The position numbers were made by a program, and so were the translations under genes. Of a DNA stretch of 10,551 bases, positions 1 through 5,959 are shown piece after piece; position 1 is the stretch's first letter; every line of letters starts with the position of its first letter. Under the pieces are notes generated by a model. The model made no database searches, was not told the DNA's origin, and saw only the letters and a list, made by a program, of their open reading frames with translations. Location of the stretch: positions 1 through 10,551 of the forward strand of contig USFU01000045.1 of the NCBI GenBank assembly GCA_900554135.1. The letters are read 5' to 3'. The stretch is from an uncultured Collinsella sp. (lineage in GTDB: Bacteria > Actinomycetota > Coriobacteriia > Coriobacteriales > Coriobacteriaceae).

Positions 1-115
1 TGCTGCTGGATTGGCATTGCGTGCATGAGTTTGGGAATGCAGCACGTGCTGGGAATCTGGTAGAGAAGTAGCTTATTTGCGCGCTGCGTGCTGGTGAGCG
101 CATGTCCACGGTGGA

Positions 116-180
116 GCGATAGGAGCTCTTGCGGGTATGGCTTGTCCGCAGGTTTATAGGTCCCGAAGAGCTCTTATCGC
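116..180 (+). other. Long hairpin, 19 base pairs, 26-nt loop
   Basis: The left arm 116-135 pairs with the right arm 162-180 over 19 positions, interrupted only by a bulged G at 131. The one non-Watson-Crick pair is G122 with T174. That is a G-U wobble in RNA from the plus strand but a C-A mismatch in RNA from the minus strand, which mildly favours plus-strand transcription. The right arm contains the 10-bp palindrome AAGAGCTCTT (166-175) and the left arm has the same with one change (121-130), so the arms could also be two operator sites. No T-run follows, so it is not a standard terminator. A competing 5-bp pairing, TGCGG 130-134 with CCGCA 146-150, is possible. I cannot match it to a known riboswitch or ncRNA by eye. 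Confidence 0.6.
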
Positions 181-204
181 CCCGCCAGGATGGCGATGCG
201 GGGC
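179..204 (+). other. Second hairpin abutting the long hairpin
   Basis: GCCCCGC (179-185) pairs perfectly with GCGGGGC (198-204), leaving a 12-nt loop. It shares bases 179-180 with the foot of the preceding long hairpin, so the two either stack or compete at that junction. An alternative small stem, GCCA (184-187) with TGGC (191-194), excludes it. No T-tract follows. Its role is unknown. Confidence 0.4.
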
Positions 205-328
205 AACTCATATACTCGCAGGACGGCGGCTTCTGCCCTATAGTGTTTGGTGAGCAATATCGTTCAATTTTGAAACACTCGCCCGCGCGGCCGTCGGTGG
301 CGGCGTGGCGCCGAGGACGGGGCGCAAT

Positions 329-1546
329 ATGAACAGTGATGCCAAACTGCAAATCTTGATCGAGGCCCTGGCTGCTGCCGGGGCCTCGGCGTTGGCAATC
401 GATGGGCATGGACACGTGGCGATTTCGACCATGGATGATATCGCGCTCGAGCAAGATGTCGCGGTATTTGTTACCGAGCGTCTGGGGCGCGTGGGTGACG
501 GCGCGCGCCTGGTAATGGGGCATGCTGGAATGCGCTTGAGCCTCACGGTGCGTCCGGTCGCCAAGGAATACGGCGCGCTTTGGGTGGTCGTGGTCCGCGA
601 GGTGCACGGTGTGGCGGCACACGCGGGTATTGAGTGGCTTAACGCAGATGAGGTCGAGGCGCGCTACGAGGCAAGCGCGTACGGTGTTATCGAGGGTGCC
701 GCCGCGGTCGCTGGCCCCGTCTGCGAAAGCTATGCCCGCGGCGTGCCCCTCATGTTGGAGGGCGAGCTGGGTGCTGGCCAGGCAGAGATTGCAAAACGCC
801 TCTATCTGGATGGGCCTTATGCCGACGAACCCTTTGTGTCCGTGGCACTTGACGAGCTCACAGATCGCGGCTGGCGCCATCTGCTCAAAAGCTCGGAATC
901 GCCGCTGTTCCAGGCAAGGCTGACCCTTTGTATTGGCGGTTGGCATGCACTTTCGCCGCAGCGCCTGCGCGAGCTTGTCTCTACGATGACCGACACGGCG
1001 CTGGCTGCGCGTTGCCATGTGGTGCTGACGGCAAACGACATGCCGGGCGGCAGCGAAAGCGATCAGGCCGCTTTTGTAACCGAGCGCTTAGCGTGCGCGG
1101 TAAGTGTGGCGCCTGCGATTGCCGAGCAGGGCGGCGCATCGAAAAAGGTCGCGCGGTATTTGTCATATCTGGCGGGTATCTTTGAAACCACCGCCTCGAC
1201 CATGTCCGAGGAGGCGGCCTCGACGCTCAATGCCTATCGCTGGCCACGCAACTATCTGCAGCTTCGCGAGGTCTCGGAACGACTCTATATATTAGTAGGG
1301 TCGGGTGTGGCGGAGCGCGCGGTGGCGGAGGAGGTGCTCGCCCAGGAGGACGTCATCAAGACCGCAACCTTTGGAGCGCCGACGCTCGACAGCGACCTGT
1401 ATATCCTGCGTCCACTGGCCGATACCGAACGCGACATCGCGCGGCTGGTCGTAGGCTACCTTCAGGGCAACCGGACCCGCGCTGCCGAGGTGCTGGGCAT
1501 AAGCCGCACGACCCTGTGGCGCTTGCTGAAGGACGGTGACCGTTAG
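329..1546 (+). CDS. Fis-type HTH transcriptional regulator with degenerate AAA+ (sigma-54 activator-like) domain
   Basis: A 405-residue protein, probably a DNA-binding transcription regulator. Residues 1-95 form an unassigned, possibly PAS-like sensory region. The middle aligns by eye to a sigma-54 activator AAA+ domain but has lost its chemistry. The P-loop position reads GELGAGQ (145-151), with Gln for the essential Lys. The Walker B position reads LTLCIGGWHALSP (198-210), with no Asp-Glu pair. No GAFTGA loop is visible. The lid motif survives as WPRN (305-308). The C-terminus (about 367-402) is a good Fis-type helix-turn-helix, including NRTRAAEVLGISRTTLWRLL. It should therefore bind DNA but probably neither hydrolyse ATP nor remodel sigma-54. 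I chose ATG 329 because GAGGA (313-317) sits 11 nt upstream; an in-frame GTG at 305 has weaker support. Its target is unknown. Confidence 0.8.
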   Translation: MNSDAKLQILIEALAAAGASALAIDGHGHVAISTMDDIALEQDVAVFVTERLGRVGDGARLVMGHAGMRLSLTVRPVAKEYGALWVVVVREVHGVAAHAGIEWLNADEVEARYEASAYGVIEGAAAVAGPVCESYARGVPLMLEGELGAGQAEIAKRLYLDGPYADEPFVSVALDELTDRGWRHLLKSSESPLFQARLTLCIGGWHALSPQRLRELVSTMTDTALAARCHVVLTANDMPGGSESDQAAFVTERLACAVSVAPAIAEQGGASKKVARYLSYLAGIFETTASTMSEEAASTLNAYRWPRNYLQLREVSERLYILVGSGVAERAVAEEVLAQEDVIKTATFGAPTLDSDLYILRPLADTERDIARLVVGYLQGNRTRAAEVLGISRTTLWRLLKDGDR

Positions 1547-1557
1547 GCGAGGTGCCC

Positions 1558-1586
1558 GTGACCGCATGCGACGTGTGTGCTACAGT
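1558..1586 (+). promoter_or_regulatory. Candidate promoter for the membrane-protein gene
   Basis: GTGACC (1558-1563) matches TTGACA at four positions. It is followed by a 17-bp spacer and TACAGT (1581-1586), a fair -10 box. Transcription would begin near 1593, just ahead of the candidate starts at 1598 and 1631. It lies immediately after the stop codon of the regulator gene, so the downstream gene may have its own transcript. Motif match only. Confidence 0.4.
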
Positions 1587-1630
1587 CCAAAGCAGTAATG
1601 TTTCGATTGCGTTACGGCGTGCGGGGGCGT

Positions 1631-2215
1631 ATGGCGGAGACTTCAAAACCAAACCGGACTAGACGGGGCACGGCTCCAGTCAGCCGCCGCACGACGTCCC
1701 GGACGTGGGGCAAACACGCGTCGGGATTCGATGGCTCGTTCAAGCGCACCAAATACGGCTATCCTTCGGCAAGCGCCCGCCTGGCCATGCAGGCCGAGTC
1801 GTCGCTGTGGGGGCGCAAGCGCGTGGTTGGCTCCAAGCTCAAGCACGATGGAACGCTTGGTTATATTAGCCGCGGCGCGGCTCGCCGCAGCGGGCTCAAT
1901 CCGGCGGGATGGCATCGCTATGTGCCTATTGCGGTTGTTATCGCCGTCATCGTGGTCGCACTTGCGGCGCTTGGCTACGCCGGCGGTGGAGTCGATCTAA
2001 GTGCGATGTTCAAATCTGCCGAGCTCGCGCATGCCGGCACGGAGCTTGTCGAGGGCGCCCAGACCCAGACGGGTGTGGCGCCTCAGCGCGGTATTGTTGC
2101 CGCAGCCGCAACAATCGCCGATGCCCAGAAGGACGAGGACGCGGACGGCGAGGTTGGCGAAACCGGTGCGAACGGCGTGGGTTCGCAGGTCACGCCGGTA
2201 ACGCAAGGCCAATAA
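1631..2215 (+). CDS. Single-pass membrane protein with basic cytoplasmic head and acidic tail, function unknown
   Basis: A 194-residue protein that I do not recognise. Residues 1-95 are strongly basic (21 Lys/Arg against 4 Asp/Glu), rich in Ser, Thr, Gly and Arg, with no obvious globular motif. A single hydrophobic helix spans about 96-117 (core PIAVVIAVIVVALAALGYA). The remaining 77 residues are acidic (11 Asp/Glu against 3 Lys/Arg) and Gln/Thr/Gly-rich, as expected for an extracytoplasmic disordered tail. The positive-inside rule puts the head in the cytoplasm, where it could touch nucleic acid or anionic lipid; that is inference. The start is uncertain: GTG 1577 and ATG 1598 are in frame and lack a Shine-Dalgarno, while ATG 1631 follows a weak G-rich run (1623-1627). 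Codon use is ordinary for the window, and a candidate promoter at 1558-1586 suggests separate expression. Confidence 0.65.
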   Translation: MAETSKPNRTRRGTAPVSRRTTSRTWGKHASGFDGSFKRTKYGYPSASARLAMQAESSLWGRKRVVGSKLKHDGTLGYISRGAARRSGLNPAGWHRYVPIAVVIAVIVVALAALGYAGGGVDLSAMFKSAELAHAGTELVEGAQTQTGVAPQRGIVAAAATIADAQKDEDADGEVGETGANGVGSQVTPVTQGQ

Positions 2216-2375
2216 GTCACAGAACCATCACACTAAGTCGCTGTTTGGGGACAATGAGTGAGCAAAAAAGCAGCAATGTTGTTTCATATAGAACTCATTA
2301 GTCACAATTTACAAAAAAGGGCTATACTACTAGGCACTTAAAGGTCCACAAGCTGCAAGTTGAGGAGTACCTAAC
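2216..2375 (+). promoter_or_regulatory. Promoter and leader of the SPATG surface protein
   Basis: The gap is AT-rich compared with its surroundings. TATACT (2323-2328) is a strong -10 box, and GTCACA (2301-2306) is a reasonable -35 with a 16-bp spacer and an A-rich stretch in between. Transcription would start near 2335, giving a leader of about 40 nt. The Shine-Dalgarno GAGGAG (2362-2367) sits 8 nt before ATG 2376, close to ideal. A 15-codon open frame at 2254-2301 has a G-run before its ATG, but it lies upstream of the predicted start site, so I do not call it a gene. Confidence 0.6.
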
Positions 2376-2939
2376 ATGAAGAAGAGATTCATGGCAGCAC
2401 TGAGCGTTCTCGCTCTTGCCCTGGCTCTGCCCGTGGCTGCTTTCGCCGCCCCGAGCCCTGCCAACACCACCGCCACCGGCGCCAACAACGTGACCGCCAG
2501 CGTTAACAACGCTAACGTCAAGGTTGCTTCCACCACCAAGAACGCTGAGGGCACCCCTGCCAACGCCAACGTGGTCGCTTCCTTTGAGATCACCGAGACC
2601 GTCGAGGGTACCGTTTCTGAGTCCAACCCGCTGACCGTCACCTTCACCCTTGGCAAGGCTTACGCCAACGCCAAGGTTACCGTCTATGTCCAGCACAACG
2701 ACGGTAGCAAGGAGACCCTGAACCTCACTGCCGACAACAACGGCAATGTTACCTTTAAGGTTACCAAGCTCTCCATCTACACCATTGTGGCCGAGAAGAC
2801 CGCTGCTGGCGCTGCTACCACCGACAACGGTGCTAAGTCCCCGGCTACCGGCGTGAACACCACCGCTGTTGCCGCTGTGGCTGCTGTTGCCGCTGCTGGC
2901 GCTGCCTGCGCTTTTGTTGCTCTTCGCAAGAACAACTAG
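2376..2939 (+). CDS. Small secreted, sortase-anchored surface protein (SPATG sorting signal)
   Basis: A 187-residue wall protein, probably covalently linked to peptidoglycan. Residues 1-24 are a textbook signal peptide (MKKRF, hydrophobic core, AFA before the predicted cleavage at 24/25). A low-complexity stretch rich in Asn, Thr, Ala and Ser follows (25-65). A compact, probably beta-rich domain spans about 66-140, with alternating hydrophobic strands such as VTVYVQHNDG and GNVTFKVTKLSIYTIV. The C-terminus is a sorting signal: SPATG (155-159), an Ala/Val-rich hydrophobic segment (about 160-183) and the charged tail RKNN. The Ser-Pro form of the motif fits the (S/P)PXTG consensus of clostridial class B sortases, and such a sortase lies next door. 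Codon choice is strongly restricted (GCC/GCT, AAC, ACC, AAG), and with the strong promoter and Shine-Dalgarno this suggests high expression. The function of the displayed domain is unknown. Confidence 0.85.
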   Translation: MKKRFMAALSVLALALALPVAAFAAPSPANTTATGANNVTASVNNANVKVASTTKNAEGTPANANVVASFEITETVEGTVSESNPLTVTFTLGKAYANAKVTVYVQHNDGSKETLNLTADNNGNVTFKVTKLSIYTIVAEKTAAGAATTDNGAKSPATGVNTTAVAAVAAVAAAGAACAFVALRKNN

Positions 2940-2945
2940 CACACA

Positions 2946-2961
2946 TACGGTTTCAACCGTA
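2946..2961 (+). other. Small hairpin ahead of the terminator
   Basis: TACGGT (2946-2951) pairs with ACCGTA (2956-2961) around a TTCA tetraloop. It lies just after the stop codon of the surface-protein gene and eight bases before the terminator stem. It may protect the 3' end of the abundant mRNA or be an accessory part of the terminator. Confidence 0.5.
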
Positions 2962-2968
2962 AGATTTG

Positions 2969-2998
2969 AGGACCCGTACTTGTGCGGGTCCTTTTTTT
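2969..2998 (+). terminator. Intrinsic terminator between surface-protein and sortase genes
   Basis: GGACCCG (2970-2976) pairs with CGGGTCC (2985-2991) around an 8-nt loop, and seven T residues follow (2992-2998). A69-T92 can extend the stem by one pair. This is a standard Rho-independent terminator. The sortase gene begins only 28 bases later with no clear promoter between, so partial read-through probably supplies the sortase mRNA at a lower level than the substrate mRNA. Confidence 0.9.
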
Positions 2999-3025
2999 GG
3001 CCGATTTACAGGGTAAGGGAACACC

Positions 3026-3844
3026 ATGGCACAGCAGCCGCAGGGCAAGCATATGGAAGTTAAGCATATGGGCGACTCGGACAAAAAGCGTCGCGCCACG
3101 ATACTCAAGGGCGTTTTCGTAGTGTTGTTGCTGGTCGCAGTCGGCTGCGGCGGCTACGTGCTCTATATGAATCATCTAGAGCAGCAGCGCGCCGAGGAGA
3201 TGAGTGCAACAGGCAAGCCCGCCACGAAGGTCGAATCAAAGGGCAAGGAGCTGCCGGACAACCCCATCGACTTTGCACCGCTCATTCAAGAGAATGCCGA
3301 TATCTATGCGTGGCTCTACATTCCGGGTGCGGATATCAACACGCCCTTGCTGCAGAGCACGAAGGACGACCTGTTTTATCTGGACCACGACAAGGACGGC
3401 AAGTACGACCCGTATGGCACAGCATTTAGCCAGATGGCAAACGCGCGCGACTTTAGCGATTCCGTCACGGTGATCTACGGCCATGTGAACGGCGGTGTGT
3501 TCCACAACTTGCATAACTTTGAGGACGCGGACTTCTTTAACGAGAACACCGAGTTCTATATCTACACGCCGGGCCATATTCTGAAGTACAAGATTGTCTC
3601 GGCCTATCAATATGACGATCGCCACATTCTCAACTCGTTTAACTTTGCCGACCCTGCCGTGCGCCAGGACTACTTTAATTCGGTCTGTAATCCGGACGCA
3701 TTGCTCAAAAATGTACGTGACGGCGTGACACTTGATGCAGATAGTAAGATTGTACAGTTGAGCACCTGCATGCTCGATAGCTCGCAGGGCAACTCGCGCT
3801 ATATTGTGAGCGGTGTGTTAACAAGCGACCAGGAGACAAAATAG
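3026..3844 (+). CDS. Class B sortase
   Basis: A 272-residue membrane-anchored transpeptidase that cleaves a sorting signal between Thr and Gly and joins the protein to the peptidoglycan cross-bridge. A basic N-terminus precedes one membrane helix (about 28-48), which leaves the catalytic domain outside. That domain starts with NPIDFAPL and IYAWLYIPGADINTPLLQ, the hallmark opening of class B sortases. The catalytic residues are visible: His153 in YGH, Cys248 in QLSTC, and Arg258 in SRYIV. Length and layout are normal for the class. ATG 3026 is preceded by AAGGGA (3015-3020) at 5 nt spacing. The nearest candidate substrate is the SPATG protein directly upstream. The LCP gene begins three bases after the stop, and its Shine-Dalgarno lies inside this gene, so the two are translationally linked. 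I am confident of the class; pairing with that substrate is inferred from position and motif. Confidence 0.93.
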   Translation: MAQQPQGKHMEVKHMGDSDKKRRATILKGVFVVLLLVAVGCGGYVLYMNHLEQQRAEEMSATGKPATKVESKGKELPDNPIDFAPLIQENADIYAWLYIPGADINTPLLQSTKDDLFYLDHDKDGKYDPYGTAFSQMANARDFSDSVTVIYGHVNGGVFHNLHNFEDADFFNENTEFYIYTPGHILKYKIVSAYQYDDRHILNSFNFADPAVRQDYFNSVCNPDALLKNVRDGVTLDADSKIVQLSTCMLDSSQGNSRYIVSGVLTSDQETK

Positions 3845-3846
3845 TC

Positions 3847-5124
3847 ATGAACCCCCGTGGCAAGCACTTTATCGATGCGGTGGATCCCGACGAAAATCAA
3901 GTAAACAATCCCGAGCAGCAGGTTCGGGATGCGGCGGAGCCTGTCGAGCCTCAATGGGAGACCAAAGGCACTCCGACACCTCAATCTGACGAAAAATCCC
4001 AGGGCAAGGCCGAGGCTCCGTCCGACGCATCGGCAAAGACCGATGAAGCTGCGGCGCAGCCTGTTGATGAGGTAGAGTGGCCTTCGCTTGATGAGGCAGG
4101 ACCTCAGCGTCGTCGACGCTCCAAAGAGTCGATTAAGCGCATCAAGCGCCGCCGCCGTATCCGCACGCTGCTGATCGTGCTGCTCGTGATTGGTGCGGTT
4201 GCTGCTGCCGGCTGGGGCTTTGTGAATCACAGCGTGAACCAAGGCAAAAAGAAGATTGAGGAAAAGACCGAAAAGGTCATTAAGGCCAAGGGCGACACCA
4301 TTACCTATAACGGCAAGAAGTATGCGCTCAACAAGCATATGGCCACGGTGGCGTTTATCGGCTTTGATGGCCGCAATAACGATGACGGTACGCAAAAGGG
4401 CCAGTCCGATACTGTGATGGTCGTAGCGCTTAATACCGACACGGGCGAGGCCCGCGGCATTATCATCCCGCGCGACAGCATGGTTGCCGTAGATACGTAT
4501 TCCAATGGTTCGTTTGCCGGTCAGGTGACCGAGCAGCTGTGCTTGCAGTTTGCCTATGGCACCGATGGCGACAACTCATCGGCGCTGACGGCCGCCGCTG
4601 CCTCGCGTGTGCTCGATAACATTCCGGTCGACTATTACTACACGCTCAATATCGAGGGCGTGGCTCCCATTAATGACTCCATCGGCGGTGTGACGCTGGT
4701 GCCTACGCAGACCGTGCCGGGCACGTCGGTTGTCGAGGGCCAGGAGACCACGCTGTTTGGTACAACGGCGGAAAAGTACGTGCAGTGGCGCGACACGACG
4801 AATCTGACGTCTTCGCTGGATCGCACAGCGCGCCAGGTGAGCTACGTGCAGGCGTTTGCGTCGAAGGTACTCAGCAGTGCCAAGAGCAACCCCGCCATGC
4901 TCATCAGCCTGTATCAGGCCATGGGCGACTATACGTGGACCAATTTGGGTCTCGACGAGTTCAGCTATCTGGCGACCACGATGCTTGAGCACGGCCTGAC
5001 TTCGTTTGATGTCGTGACGCTGCAGGGCACCATGCAGCAGGGCGACACCTTCGCCGAGTTCTATCTGGATCAGGACAACGTAAAGCAAACGGTCGTCGAC
5101 ACCTTCTACCACCCGGTCGACTAA
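3847..5124 (+). CDS. LytR-CpsA-Psr (LCP) family protein, glycopolymer phosphotransferase
   Basis: A 425-residue membrane protein. LCP enzymes transfer lipid-linked glycopolymers onto peptidoglycan at the outer membrane face, and in a few actinobacteria onto proteins. Residues 1-85 form a long, acidic, Pro/Gln-rich cytoplasmic region. A basic cluster (KRIKRRRRIR) follows, then one membrane helix (about 107-126). The extracellular LCP domain spans about 165-345. It shows VAFIGFDGR (168-176), SDTVMVVALN (187-196), the conserved IPRDS (207-211) with Arg209 and Asp210, and DRTARQ (325-330), whose Arg residues contact the substrate phosphates in this family. About 80 further residues follow the domain. 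The Shine-Dalgarno AGGAGA (3831-3836) lies within the end of the sortase gene, 10 nt before the ATG, which indicates one operon. The natural acceptor could be peptidoglycan or the SPATG protein; the sequence alone does not decide. Confidence 0.92.
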   Translation: MNPRGKHFIDAVDPDENQVNNPEQQVRDAAEPVEPQWETKGTPTPQSDEKSQGKAEAPSDASAKTDEAAAQPVDEVEWPSLDEAGPQRRRRSKESIKRIKRRRRIRTLLIVLLVIGAVAAAGWGFVNHSVNQGKKKIEEKTEKVIKAKGDTITYNGKKYALNKHMATVAFIGFDGRNNDDGTQKGQSDTVMVVALNTDTGEARGIIIPRDSMVAVDTYSNGSFAGQVTEQLCLQFAYGTDGDNSSALTAAAASRVLDNIPVDYYYTLNIEGVAPINDSIGGVTLVPTQTVPGTSVVEGQETTLFGTTAEKYVQWRDTTNLTSSLDRTARQVSYVQAFASKVLSSAKSNPAMLISLYQAMGDYTWTNLGLDEFSYLATTMLEHGLTSFDVVTLQGTMQQGDTFAEFYLDQDNVKQTVVDTFYHPVD

Positions 5125-5130
5125 TTGGGT

Positions 5131-5152
5131 CCGCCGTTCGTTAGAACGGCGG
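5131..5152. terminator. Shared hairpin between convergent genes
   Basis: CCGCCGTTC (5131-5139) and GAACGGCGG (5144-5152) form a perfect 9-bp stem with a GTTA loop. It lies seven bases after the LCP stop codon. On the minus strand it encodes the last three residues (Pro-Pro-Phe) of the nitroreductase-like protein, whose stop codon sits in the loop. There is no T-run on either side, so it is a bidirectional terminator-like or 3'-end-stabilising hairpin rather than a canonical intrinsic terminator. Confidence 0.5.
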
Positions 5153-5668
5153 AACATACACGACGTTGTTGCGGCGCGGCTTTGCCTCGGGGAGTGTGTC
5201 CTCGGCGTAGCCCAGAATGCAGTTGCCCACACCGCGCAGGCTTCCGTCGGCGGGCAGACCCCACTTGGCCAGCAGTTCCAGTCCCTCGGGCGAGTCAAAG
5301 ACCTCGTGCGCGCGGTGGATCCAACACGAATCGACACCCAGCGCATAGGCTGCGTTGAGCAGGTTGCCCATGGCGAGCGAGCCGTCTTCCAGGTACGTGG
5401 GCACGCTGCGGTCGACGAGCACCACCACAACGGTCTTGGCGCCGTAGAAGGGATCTCCCTCGCTGCCCATAACTTGGGCGTTGAGCTGCGAGAGGCGCTC
5501 GACGGTTGCGGGGTCGGTGACGGCGACGAATGTGACCGGCTGGCGTCCCATGCCGCTCGGCGCGTACTGGCCAGCTTCGATAATGCGTGCGAGCTTTTCT
5601 GCCTCGACGGGGCGATCGCCGTAGTTGCGGCAGCTGCGGCGGTGGATGAGCGCCTCGATGGTCTCCAT
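5141..5668 (-). CDS. Nitroreductase family protein (FMN-dependent oxidoreductase)
   Basis: A 175-residue flavoprotein of the nitroreductase fold. The family uses FMN and NAD(P)H to reduce nitro groups, quinones or flavins in the cytoplasm, usually as a dimer. Visible family features are the N-terminal FMN-phosphate motif HRRSCRNY (9-16), the APSGMGRQP loop (37-44 region), the helix LAMGNLLNAAYALGVDSCWI (98-117), the late strand ILGYAE (151-156) and the basic tail KPRR (163-166). The length fits the short single-domain members. I chose the ATG at 5668 because AGGAGG (5673-5678, read on the minus strand) lies 4 nt upstream and the family motif starts right after it. An in-frame start at 5794 would add 42 residues unlike the family. 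It converges on the LCP gene with a 16-bp gap. The substrate cannot be predicted. Confidence 0.9.
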   Translation of the reverse strand: METIEALIHRRSCRNYGDRPVEAEKLARIIEAGQYAPSGMGRQPVTFVAVTDPATVERLSQLNAQVMGSEGDPFYGAKTVVVVLVDRSVPTYLEDGSLAMGNLLNAAYALGVDSCWIHRAHEVFDSPEGLELLAKWGLPADGSLRGVGNCILGYAEDTLPEAKPRRNNVVYVPPF

Positions 5669-5719
5669 GTGTCCTCCTGACGTTGGTTTCGATGCCTCGT
5701 TCTTACCCGCCGAACCAAA

Positions 5720-5748
5720 ATCGTAATCGCGCAGCCGGCCCCAAACAA
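5720..5748 (-). promoter_or_regulatory. Candidate promoter of the nitroreductase gene
   Basis: On the minus strand, TTGTTT (5743-5748) and TACGAT (5720-5725) are separated by exactly 17 bp. The start of transcription would fall near 5713, about 45 nt before the chosen ATG. This position agrees with the shorter start at 5668 and makes the 5794 start unlikely. Motif match only. Confidence 0.4.
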
Positions 5749-5925
5749 CGCAAGCTACCAAGTGGAAAAGTTGGTTTGCATAAAACTTCAGCAAGAATGT
5801 GACAAACCGGTGGGATGATTAAACGTTTTATCCCGTCTACCCTGCGGTTTTTTACCACTTGCCTAAATGATGCGCGCATAAGCTCTGATAAAGGTTTTAC
5901 TAAAGGAGTGCCAACGTTTATCAAC

Positions 5926-5952
5926 GCGCCATGGTGGCGCCGGGCCAGGAGG
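5926..5952 (+). promoter_or_regulatory. Hairpin next to strong Shine-Dalgarno of the 96-residue gene
   Basis: GCGCCA (5926-5931) pairs with TGGCGC (5935-5940) around a TGG loop. Six bases later comes a consensus AGGAGG (5947-5952), which lies 7 nt before ATG 5960. The strong ribosome site decides the start. The hairpin ends just short of it and might help expose or stabilise the site. A second SD-like AAGGAG (5903-5908) upstream has no start codon at a usable distance. Confidence 0.5.
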
Positions 5953-5959
5953 TAACATC

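Larger units (their letters stand above)
1..328. other. Upstream gene end (uncertain) and structured non-coding region
   Basis: No convincing complete gene lies here. Two forward frames are open from the left edge: one stops at 61-63 (TAG), the other at 69-71 (TAG). Either could be the tail of a gene beginning outside the window, and about 20 codons are too few to choose. From 72 onward I see no coding signal. The stretch holds a long hairpin (116-180), a second hairpin (179-204), and dyads at 242-279 and 263-274. TATACT (211-216) and TATAGT (239-244) resemble -10 boxes but lack a good -35 partner, so the promoter of the downstream regulator is unplaced. Confidence 0.5.

Noticed and set aside
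116..180. The long hairpin as a Rho-independent terminator
   Set aside because: No T-run follows the stem on either strand, and the 26-nt loop is long for a terminator.
116..186. A tRNA-like element, because of the long stem followed by a GCCA-like end
   Set aside because: There is no T-loop consensus, anticodon arm or correct stem lengths; the single 19-pair stem does not fit a cloverleaf.
2254..2301. A 15-codon frame (MSEQKSSNVVSYRTH) upstream of the SPATG gene
   Set aside because: A G-run precedes its ATG, but it lies upstream of the best promoter for the next gene and nothing else supports translation.
2322..2942. A 206-codon minus-strand frame covering the SPATG gene, Gly/Ser/Val-rich
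   Set aside because: It mirrors the repetitive GCC/AAC/ACC codons of the surface protein. The plus strand has a promoter, Shine-Dalgarno, signal peptide and sorting signal.
4576..5748. A 390-codon open frame on the minus strand across the LCP end and the nitroreductase gene
   Set aside because: It is out of frame with the well-supported nitroreductase and antisense to the LCP domain. Its Arg/Ser/Ala-rich composition is typical of a shadow frame in GC-rich DNA.
5669..5794. An upstream start for the nitroreductase adding 42 residues
   Set aside because: The extra residues lie over the candidate promoter and do not resemble the family; AGGAGG sits directly before the ATG at 5668.
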